Positions 1 through 4,725 of a stretch of 5,392 nt of DNA are shown here, piece after piece. The stretch is taken from NCBI GenBank assembly GCA_007121575.1, contig SKKJ01000170.1:1-5392 (forward strand). The letters are read 5' to 3'. The translations under genes were made by a program, and so were the position numbers. Each line of letters opens with the position of its first letter. The first letter of the stretch is position 1. Source of the DNA: Natronomonas sp. (GTDB lineage: Archaea; Halobacteriota; Halobacteria; Halobacteriales; Haloarculaceae). The notes beneath the pieces are model-generated. The model did no database searches. It was not told where the DNA came from and worked only from the letters and a program-made list of their open reading frames with translations.

Positions 1-135
1 CTCGTCCACCCGGTTGTTGGGGTCTGCTAGATCTAGATCGCGCAGGTTGATTGCGAGGTCCACCGTTTCGCGGAAATTCCGCTCAGGTGCCTCACTTAGT
101 GCGCGAGATACTGCTTCCTCTATCGAATCTGCCAT
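1..135 (-). CDS. rpl1: 50S ribosomal protein L1, N-terminal 45 codons (partial)
   Basis: This is the start of large-subunit ribosomal protein L1, which forms the mobile L1 stalk by the ribosomal E site and in archaea also represses translation of its own mRNA. Read on the minus strand, the 45 codons begin [13 protein letters not shown] and continue with the haloarchaeal L1 signature [19 protein letters not shown] (about residues 18-36), ending at DPNNRVDE at the window edge. The ATG at 133-135 is fixed by a perfect Shine-Dalgarno sequence just upstream. The rest of the gene, and probably rpl10 and rpl12, should lie left of the window. Unlike its neighbours, the reading frame uses several A-ending codons (GCA, GTA, CTA) and holds two CTAG tetranucleotides. 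It is too short for normal ORF detection; identification rests on recalled family sequence. Confidence 0.93.
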   Translation of the reverse strand, partial: MADSIEEAVSRALSEAPERNFRETVDLAINLRDLDLADPNNRVDE

Positions 136-138
136 CGT

Positions 139-146
139 TCACCTCC
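139..146 (-). promoter_or_regulatory. Strong Shine-Dalgarno sequence of rpl1
   Basis: On the minus strand GGAGGTGA ends three bases before the rpl1 ATG and is fully complementary to the archaeal 16S rRNA 3' end. It decides the rpl1 start. It is also the only clear SD in the window; the other complete genes appear leaderless. Its first two G residues belong to the 3' arm of the leader hairpin at 145-174, so access may be controlled. Confidence 0.85.
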
Positions 147-174
147 GTAGTTTTAGCCTTACGAGCTACTACGG
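145..174 (-). promoter_or_regulatory. rpl1 leader hairpin overlapping the SD (candidate L1 autoregulatory site)
   Basis: In the minus-strand transcript CCGUAGU (174-168) is perfectly complementary to ACUACGG (151-145), giving a 7-bp stem whose last bases are the first two of the Shine-Dalgarno sequence. Inside it AGCU (167-164) can pair with GGCU (158-155), leaving an AAA bulge on the 3' side only and a CGUAA loop. A stem with an asymmetric A-rich internal loop resembles the general form of L1 sites in archaeal mRNAs, and L1 autoregulation is established in Methanococcus. That L1 binds here is inference; the base pairing is directly visible. Confidence 0.5.
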
Positions 175-176
175 CG

Positions 177-199
177 TGAAACAGGCTACGCCTGTCTCA
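177..199 (-). promoter_or_regulatory. Second rpl1 leader hairpin, near the predicted 5' end
   Basis: The minus-strand RNA reads UGAGACAGGC, a GUA loop, then GCCUGUUUCA: a 10-bp stem with one G-U pair. The transcription start predicted from the TATA-like box falls at about 198-200, so the hairpin would sit at the very 5' end of the message. It may protect the 5' end, or form part of an L1-binding structure, since AUGAG occurs at its 5' foot. The loop-proximal CGUAG can also pair with CUACG next to the SD, so the two hairpins could compete. Confidence 0.5.
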
Positions 200-220
200 T
201 TTCGTCGGAGGGGGATAATA

Positions 221-228
221 CACTTAAA
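221..228 (-). promoter_or_regulatory. TATA-like box of rpl1
   Basis: TTTAAGTG on the minus strand is a fair haloarchaeal TATA element. Placing the start 25-27 nt downstream gives a transcript beginning at about 198-200 and an untranslated leader of about 65 nt, which fits the presence of a Shine-Dalgarno sequence and the two leader hairpins. Confidence 0.55.
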
Positions 229-323
229 CGCGTCGGACCGCCGCAGGTGTGGTTGAGTATCACACAGTCATTCATCGACGAACAGACAGCGGACGGGACG
301 GCCGGTTAACGCGTGAGGTAGAG

Positions 324-330
324 TTTAGTA
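324..330 (+). promoter_or_regulatory. TATA-like box of the aldo/keto reductase gene
   Basis: TTTAGTA is centred 26 bases before the reductase ATG. This predicts a leaderless transcript starting at or next to the start codon, and agrees with the absence of any Shine-Dalgarno sequence there. Confidence 0.55.
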
Positions 331-352
331 CCGGACGTTCGACCACTATGAC

Positions 353-1342
353 ATGGAGTATACGACATACGGTGACACTGGACTCGAAGTGAGTCGTCTC
401 TGTCTCGGCTGTATGAGTTTCGGCTGGGACGATAGCGACTGGCGAGAGTGGGTGCTCAACGAGGAGGAAAGTCGAAAGATCATGGAACGGGCGATCGAGC
501 TCGGCATCAATTTCTTTGATACGGCGAATTCATACTCGATGGGGGACAGCGAAGAGATCGTCGGAGATGTCCTTTCAGAGTACGATCGTGACGCACAGGT
601 CGTCGCAACGAAGGTCCATCCGTTAAAGGGGCCGGAGAGCTACCCGACGACGGGTGACGGAGGAGGACTGTCGCGCAAATCGATCGAACAGGCGATCGAA
701 GGCAGTCTCAAACGATTGGATATGGATACCGTCGATCTCTATCAGATCCATCGGTGGGATCCGCTCACACCAATCGAGGAGACGCTCAACACGTTGGACG
801 ATGTGGTTCGCCGTGGACAGGCACGATATCTCGGTGCCTCGTCGATGTGGGCACATCAGTTCGCGGATGCGCTGCATACGAGCGATCGGCTTGGGCTCGA
901 ACGGTTCGTCTCGATGCAGAACCACTACAACCTCGTCTACCGTGAGGAAGAACGAGAGATGCTCCCGCTTTGTGAGCGCGAAGGAATCGGCGTGATGCCG
1001 TGGAGTCCGCTCGCACGAGGCTATCTCGCCCGTCCTGAGTCCGAAGTTGACGCGACGAAACGCGGATCGACGGAAGAGAAGATGTACGCCCAACCCTACC
1101 GCGAAGGCGGGGGCAAGAACGTCAACGCCCACGTAGAACAACTCGCAGCGGAGAAAGACGTCTCGATGGCACAGCTTGGACTCGCGTGGCTGCTTCACAA
1201 AGAATGGGTCGATGCACCGATCATTGGTACGACGAGCGTCGAACACCTCGAAGAAGCCGTCGAAGCGCTTGAGATCTCCCTAACGGATTCTGATATCGAG
1301 TTTTTAGAGGAACCGTACGAACCCGTTCGGGTCGACTGGTGA
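353..1342 (+). CDS. Aldo/keto reductase, YajO-like
   Basis: A 329-residue NADP(H)-dependent aldo/keto reductase, a cytosolic (beta/alpha)8-barrel enzyme that reduces aldehydes or ketones to alcohols; the natural substrate cannot be read from the sequence. The N-terminal strand-turn TTYGDTGLEVSRLCLGCMSF is typical. The catalytic tetrad is complete: D56 and Y61 in FFDTANSYSMG, K87 in VATKVHP, and H133 in LYQIHRWDP. Further family marks are GLSRKSIEQAIEGSLKRL (105-122), GASSMWAHQF (161-170), SMQNHYNLVYREEE (187-200), PWSPLARG (216-223) and the cofactor-binding IIGTTSVEHLEEA near the C-terminus. The SMW and MQNHYNL segments resemble E. coli YajO and relatives. Length is normal and the frame intact. 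The gene stands alone, divergent from rpl1 and convergent with the DCC gene, 24 bases apart. Confidence 0.93.
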   Translation: MEYTTYGDTGLEVSRLCLGCMSFGWDDSDWREWVLNEEESRKIMERAIELGINFFDTANSYSMGDSEEIVGDVLSEYDRDAQVVATKVHPLKGPESYPTTGDGGGLSRKSIEQAIEGSLKRLDMDTVDLYQIHRWDPLTPIEETLNTLDDVVRRGQARYLGASSMWAHQFADALHTSDRLGLERFVSMQNHYNLVYREEEREMLPLCEREGIGVMPWSPLARGYLARPESEVDATKRGSTEEKMYAQPYREGGGKNVNAHVEQLAAEKDVSMAQLGLAWLLHKEWVDAPIIGTTSVEHLEEAVEALEISLTDSDIEFLEEPYEPVRVDW

Positions 1343-1366
1343 GGCGGCTTCAGGACCGAACCGTTT

Positions 1367-1780
1367 TCAATCGATGAATCGTGCCCGGAGATCGGGATCG
1401 GGGACCATACATTGCTCTCGTTTGCCGAACCAATCGTATCGACTCTCCGCGAGCAGCCGATAGGCGCGGTCGCGGAATCGTTTCGGAAGGATCGAGGCGA
1501 TTGACGCGACCGCCCACGGAAACCCCAACAGCCGCGCGATTCGAAGGACGGCATCCGAGTCCGTATACGCCCGCTCACCCTCGACAACCACCATACTATC
1601 ATCGTAGTCTTCCGGAAGTCCACACCGTTTCAATAACTCACCGCCGGCGTCCGACTGGAGAGTTCCGAACCGTAGCCGCTCTCGGCGATCCATCCGAATC
1701 AACCACTGAAGCGATCCGATACAGAGGTTACAGACGCCATCGAAGAGCACGACCGGACCGTCGATGCTGTCTTCACTCAC
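1367..1780 (-). CDS. DCC family thiol-disulfide oxidoreductase (DUF393, YuxK-like)
   Basis: A 137-residue protein of the DCC family, predicted thioredoxin-like proteins named for a conserved Asp and two Cys near the N-terminus. Here D14, C17 and C20 lie in VLFDGVCNLC (11-20), so the CxxC pair is present. Other family parts are the TLQSDAG region (40-46), SDAVLRIARLLGFPW (75-89), and a C-terminal FGKREQCMVPDPDLR with C124. No signal peptide or membrane segment is seen, so it is probably cytosolic; the substrate is unknown. Translation starts at GTG; the next in-frame ATG (M30) would remove the CxxC motif. A TATA-like element 28 bases upstream suggests a leaderless message. It lies downstream of rpl11 on the same strand, 137 bases away, and appears to have its own promoter. 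Confidence 0.9.
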   Translation of the reverse strand: MSEDSIDGPVVLFDGVCNLCIGSLQWLIRMDRRERLRFGTLQSDAGGELLKRCGLPEDYDDSMVVVEGERAYTDSDAVLRIARLLGFPWAVASIASILPKRFRDRAYRLLAESRYDWFGKREQCMVPDPDLRARFID

Positions 1781-1788
1781 GCGTGAGT
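1775..1788. repeat. 14-bp perfect palindrome over the DCC gene start codon
   Basis: ACTCACGCGTGAGT equals its own reverse complement and spans the GTG start (1778-1780) and predicted transcription start of the DCC gene. A regulator bound here would block transcription initiation. About 0.3 such palindromes are expected by chance in a window this size, so an operator role is only a possibility. Confidence 0.35.
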
Positions 1789-1804
1789 ATAGAAGGGGCG
1801 GGAT

Positions 1805-1812
1805 TGAATATG
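1805..1812 (-). promoter_or_regulatory. TATA-like box of the DCC gene
   Basis: On the minus strand CATATTCA is centred about 28 bases before the GTG start, the spacing seen for the other apparently leaderless genes here. It supports the GTG as the true start and independent transcription from rpl11. Confidence 0.45.
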
Positions 1813-1895
1813 TGACGACAGTGCCCGCAAGTGCGTCGAGTCGTTGCGATCGTAGTGCTCACTCACGGGCATTGTTGAGAGATACAATACAGTTG

Positions 1896-1909
1896 TCGTC
1901 GATCGACGA
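1896..1909. repeat. 14-bp palindrome just after rpl11
   Basis: TCGTCGATCGACGA is a perfect palindrome beginning 9 bases past the rpl11 stop codon on the minus strand. It could form a short 3'-end hairpin, but no T-rich tract of the kind used in archaeal termination follows directly, so a terminator call would be weak. GATCGA-type sequence is common in this genome, which makes chance likely. Confidence 0.3.
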
Positions 1910-1917
1910 ATCGTGTT

Positions 1918-2409
1918 TTATGCGCTCGCTTCGGCTTCGCCGAAGACGTCGTCGTACTCGCCAGCGTCGAGTCGATCATCGAACGTACGGGCGTCCTCGC
2001 CCTCCACGGTGACACCGAGCGAAACGCACGTTCCAGCCACCTCTTTCGCCGCGTTACGAGCGTCGTACGCGAGCAAGTCGGGGAGTTTCTGTTCGGCGAT
2101 CTTTTTAAGCTGTTCCGCGGAGATATCCGCGACGAACTCTTCGTTCGGCACGCCGGAGCCGGTCTCGAAGTCGAGTTCGTCTTTGATAAGCGCGGCCGTC
2201 GGCGGCACACCGACTTCGATGCTGAACGAACCGTCGTCTTCGTACTGAACGGTGACGGGGACTTCAGTTCCGTCGAACGCCGCGGTTTGTTCGTTGATCT
2301 CGTTGACGACAGCCTGTACGTCTACTGGGGTCGGACCGAGCTCGGGGCCGAGTGGCGGGCCAGGGTTGGCCTGCCCACCGGGAACGAGCACTTCGATAGT
2401 TCCAGCCAT
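1918..2409 (-). CDS. rpl11: 50S ribosomal protein L11
   Basis: L11 binds the GTPase-associated centre of 23S rRNA at the base of the L10-L12 stalk and helps translation factors act there. The 163-residue product has the N-terminal L11 signature in MAGTIEVLVPGGQANPGPPL (1-20), followed by PELGPTPVDVQAVVNEIN, and the rRNA-binding C-terminal domain with IAEQKLPDLLAYD (104-116) and the late motif AGTCVSLGVTVEG (125-137). A short acidic tail (GEYDDVFGEAEASA) follows, usual in haloarchaea. The frame stays open upstream to 2736, but the real start is the ATG at 2407-2409, where the L11 homology begins and where a TATA-like box lies 27 bases ahead. Divergent from the Drg gene. rpl1 is about 1.8 kb further on, same strand, with two other genes between. 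Confidence 0.96.
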   Translation of the reverse strand: MAGTIEVLVPGGQANPGPPLGPELGPTPVDVQAVVNEINEQTAAFDGTEVPVTVQYEDDGSFSIEVGVPPTAALIKDELDFETGSGVPNEEFVADISAEQLKKIAEQKLPDLLAYDARNAAKEVAGTCVSLGVTVEGEDARTFDDRLDAGEYDDVFGEAEASA

Positions 2410-2432
2410 ACCCGAACTCACTGTCTCGGCGG

Positions 2433-2438
2433 TTTTAA
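2433..2438 (-). promoter_or_regulatory. TATA-like box of rpl11
   Basis: TTAAAA on the minus strand is centred 27 bases before the rpl11 ATG, predicting a transcript that starts at or beside the start codon. It is the best TATA-like element in the window, as expected for a ribosomal protein gene, and contrasts with the leadered rpl1. Confidence 0.6.
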
Positions 2439-2460
2439 GGGTTGCCGATTCGCCCCGCCG

Positions 2461-2502
2461 TGTCACGCGGACACATTCGGGCGTGCCATCGATGACGTGA
2501 CA
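2461..2502. repeat. Inverted repeat in the rpl11-drg divergent promoter region
   Basis: TGTCACG (2461-2467) and CGTGACA (2496-2502) are perfect 7-bp inverted copies 28 bases apart, between the rpl11 and drg promoters; an 8-bp palindrome CATCGATG (2487-2494) lies inside. The spacing is long for a single dimer site, so it may be a paired operator or chance. Confidence 0.3.
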
Positions 2503-2527
2503 TAACCGTCCCGTCGATAACCGAACG

Positions 2528-2536
2528 CCTTTTTCC
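2528..2536 (+). promoter_or_regulatory. Weak T-rich promoter element of drg
   Basis: CCTTTTTCC is centred about 27 bases before the drg ATG, where a TATA element of a leaderless transcript would lie. It is a poor match to the haloarchaeal consensus, but there is no better candidate and no Shine-Dalgarno sequence before the ATG. Confidence 0.35.
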
Positions 2537-2559
2537 GCACGGGTGATACCGTTCAGATA

Positions 2560-3675
2560 ATGGGGCTCAAAGAGGAGATCGAGGCGATCGAAGAGGAGAT
2601 CGCCAACACCCCGTACAACAAATCGACCGAACAGCACATCGGTCGACTGAAAGCCAAGCTGTCGGAGAAAAAAGAGAAGTTCGAACGGCAACAGTCCTCC
2701 GGCAGCGGTGGCGGTGGATACGCGGTGGAAAAGCACGGCGATGCGACGGTCGCGTTAGTCGGCTTTCCCTCGGTCGGCAAATCGACGCTGCTAAACGCGC
2801 TGACGAACGCCGAGAGCGAAACCGGCTCGTACGAGTTCACGACGCTGGATGTCAACCCCGGCATGCTGGATTATCGCGGCGCGAACATCCAGCTGTTGGA
2901 CGTACCGGGGTTAATCGAAGGGGCCGCCGAAAACCGCGGCGGCGGGCAAGCCGTACTCTCGGTCGTTCGAACCGCCGACCTCGTCTTATTCGTCCTTTCG
3001 GCGTTCGAAATCGACCAGTACGAGCGGCTTCGGAAAGAGCTCTATGCGAACAAGGTCCGTCTAGATACCGAACCTGTTCAGGTCAACATTCGGAAAAGAC
3101 ACAAAGGCGGAATCAATCTCACCACCTCGGATCGAGTGAGCCTCGACGATGAAACCATCATGGGCGTGCTCAGAGAGTACGAGTACGTCAACGCGGACGT
3201 GACGATACGGGACGATCTCACGATCGACCAGCTCGTCGATTCACTGCAAGACAACCGTGAATACCTCCCTTCAGCCGTCGCGGTGAACAAAGTCGATCTC
3301 ATCGATCCGAGCTACGTCGAAACGGTCAAAGAGAACCTTCGAGCTCACGATATCGATCCGGAAGAAGCGGTGTTTATCAGCGCAGAGAAAGAGCGCGGGC
3401 TCGATTCGCTCAAAGAGCGGATCTGGAACGACCTCGGGCTAATCCGGATATATATGGATAAACCCGGCCGCGGCGTCGATCGCGAAGAGCCGCTTATCCT
3501 CACCGAATCGAAGAACAAAGTCGATGACGCGTTAAAAAAGCTCGGCGGGAGTTTCGACGAACGGTTCCGATTCGCCCGCGTCAGTGGCCCTTCGGCAAAA
3601 CACGACGAACAACAAGTCGGACGAGACCACGGACTCAAAGACGAAGACGTACTTCGGATCGTCGCCCAGAGATAG
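2560..3675 (+). CDS. drg: GTP-binding protein Drg (OBG/DRG family, TGS domain)
   Basis: A 371-residue cytosolic GTPase of the DRG group, conserved across archaea and eukaryotes and linked to ribosomes and translation. Domains in order: a charged helical, probably coiled-coil N-terminus (1-45), a glycine-serine linker (46-53), then the G domain with G1 GFPSVGKST (68-76), switch I around EFTTLDVNPG (92-101, the G2 Thr), G3 DVPG (114-117) followed by the OBG/DRG-type switch II LIEGAAENRGGGQ, G4 NKVD (243-246) and G5 ISAE (273-276). The stretch at about 165-235 matches the DRG insertion. The C-terminal 75 or so residues, from RIYMDKPG, form the TGS domain, ending HGLKDEDVLRIVAQR. Length is typical and all G motifs are intact. 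It is divergent from rpl11, consistent with a translation role, and 96 bases before artA, which has its own promoter. Confidence 0.95.
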   Translation: MGLKEEIEAIEEEIANTPYNKSTEQHIGRLKAKLSEKKEKFERQQSSGSGGGGYAVEKHGDATVALVGFPSVGKSTLLNALTNAESETGSYEFTTLDVNPGMLDYRGANIQLLDVPGLIEGAAENRGGGQAVLSVVRTADLVLFVLSAFEIDQYERLRKELYANKVRLDTEPVQVNIRKRHKGGINLTTSDRVSLDDETIMGVLREYEYVNADVTIRDDLTIDQLVDSLQDNREYLPSAVAVNKVDLIDPSYVETVKENLRAHDIDPEEAVFISAEKERGLDSLKERIWNDLGLIRIYMDKPGRGVDREEPLILTESKNKVDDALKKLGGSFDERFRFARVSGPSAKHDEQQVGRDHGLKDEDVLRIVAQR

Positions 3676-3740
3676 TCGACAGCTCGGAGAGAACCGGCGA
3701 GACGTGCGGCTGTGCGCTCGTTCGACCACCGACGATAAGA

Positions 3741-3747
3741 CATATAC
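3741..3747 (+). promoter_or_regulatory. TATA-like box of artA
   Basis: CATATAC is centred 27-28 bases before the ATG at 3772. It predicts a leaderless artA message and favours that ATG over the upstream in-frame TTG at 3754. It also indicates artA and the next gene can be transcribed independently of drg. Confidence 0.55.
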
Positions 3748-3771
3748 CCGTCGTTGCGTATTCATTCGATA

Positions 3772-4725
3772 ATGGTTCATCCGGCACAGTCGCTCACGGA
3801 TATTTCGGTGTTACCGTACACCGACGTGCTCGCGTGGATCGTGATGGCTGTGTTCGTCGCGGGCGTGATCGCCGATCGACGGGGAAATCGCCCACTCGCG
3901 CGCCGGCTTACGGCCGCTGCGTGGGGGCTGTTTGCTCTCTTTTGGTTCCTGCTGATCCACCATTTCGCGTTCATCCACCGGAGTGCGATCCAGACGCTTC
4001 TCGTCGTCATCGCCGTTCCGTCGTGTTTATACGTCGGGTGGCGGCTCCTCGGGGGCCGAGACTCGCTGTTGACGCTCTCGCGAGCGATCGCGTTTATGAC
4101 AATCTTGTATCTCCCGTTCGAAACCTCAGAGGTCGCCCGCGGACTCCTGATCGAAGCCGTCGCGTTTCAGACGGCGACGGCGATCGATATACTGGGGCTC
4201 GGAGACGGTATCGAGTTCATCGAAGATCCAGCACAGGAGTCGACGCTGATGAATACGTTCTGGTTCCCCGAGACCGGACGAGCATCGCGCGTCGTCTTCG
4301 AATGTACCGGGATTGGTGCGATGGCGATATTCGGCGGTCTTATCGCGGCTGTCGATGCCCCGAAACGAAAGAAGCTCCTCGCTGCGACCGTCTCGATCGC
4401 GATCATCTGGGTGCTCAATATCGGTCGAAATGTCTTCATCGCGCTGGCGAACGGTTATCAGTGGTTCGCCGTTTCGTGGCTTGAAGGCCCGGTTATGTTT
4501 CTGTTCGGTCTCTCGGATGCGAGCCGAGTCTCGTTTTTCGTCGCCGATCGGATTCTCGCACAGGGGCTCGCCGTCTTCGCGCTCGTCGGCCTCGCGTGGT
4601 TCGTCTCGCGGTGGGTCCCGGAGCTTCTGGATATCGGTGAAGAGCTCCTTTCGGTGTTGCTCGGGCGAGAAATCGCGCTCAGAACTCCTGAAACAGCGGC
4701 GGACGGCGGTAAGCCGAAACCATGA
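3772..4725 (+). CDS. artA: Archaeosortase A
   Basis: A multi-pass membrane transpeptidase-like protein that, in Haloferax volcanii, processes the C-terminal PGF-CTERM tripartite signal of surface proteins, including the S-layer glycoprotein, allowing attachment to an archaeal lipid. The 317 residues contain about eight hydrophobic segments, at roughly 17-35, 46-64, 72-92, 101-117, 122-142, 176-196, 202-217 and 258-280. The sortase-like active site is visible: C178 in FECTGIGAM, R219 in LNIGRNVFI and R260 in VADRILAQG. These correspond to C173, R214 and R253 reported as essential in H. volcanii; the Cys-Arg spacing of 41 is the same. Other family marks are FETSEVARG (116-124) and TFWFPETGR. 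The ATG at 3772 is preferred to a TTG at 3754 because of the TATA spacing. The stop overlaps the next start by ATGA, implying co-translation. Confidence 0.93.
   Translation: MVHPAQSLTDISVLPYTDVLAWIVMAVFVAGVIADRRGNRPLARRLTAAAWGLFALFWFLLIHHFAFIHRSAIQTLLVVIAVPSCLYVGWRLLGGRDSLLTLSRAIAFMTILYLPFETSEVARGLLIEAVAFQTATAIDILGLGDGIEFIEDPAQESTLMNTFWFPETGRASRVVFECTGIGAMAIFGGLIAAVDAPKRKKLLAATVSIAIIWVLNIGRNVFIALANGYQWFAVSWLEGPVMFLFGLSDASRVSFFVADRILAQGLAVFALVGLAWFVSRWVPELLDIGEELLSVLLGREIALRTPETAADGGKPKP

Noticed and set aside
14..256. 80-residue plus-strand ORF at the left edge
   Set aside because: It is antisense to the rpl1 start, its leader and promoter, and its composition is that of a shadow frame.
623..1246. 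207-residue minus-strand ORF inside the aldo/keto reductase gene
   Set aside because: It is antisense to a gene with a complete catalytic tetrad and family motifs, has no recognisable domain and no promoter; a shadow frame from GC-rich codon structure.
1343..1366. Bidirectional terminator between the convergent reductase and DCC genes
   Set aside because: Only a TTTT run is present on the plus strand and no hairpin or T-rich tract on the minus strand, in a 24-base gap; too little to call.
1381..1815. 144-residue plus-strand ORF opposite the DCC gene
   Set aside because: Arg/Pro-rich translation typical of an antisense frame; the minus-strand DCC protein with its DGVCNLC motif explains the region.
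2410..2736. Upstream extension of the rpl11 frame by about 109 residues
   Set aside because: L11 homology begins at the ATG at 2407-2409 with a promoter at the right distance; the extension would be antisense to the start of drg and far longer than any L11.
3754..3771. TTG start six codons upstream for artA
   Set aside because: The TATA-like box at 3741-3747 places transcription initiation at about 3771, downstream of the TTG and at the ATG.
3834..4484. 216-residue plus-strand ORF overlapping artA in another frame
   Set aside because: Arg-rich low-complexity translation without hydrophobic segments or motifs, inside a clearly coding archaeosortase frame.
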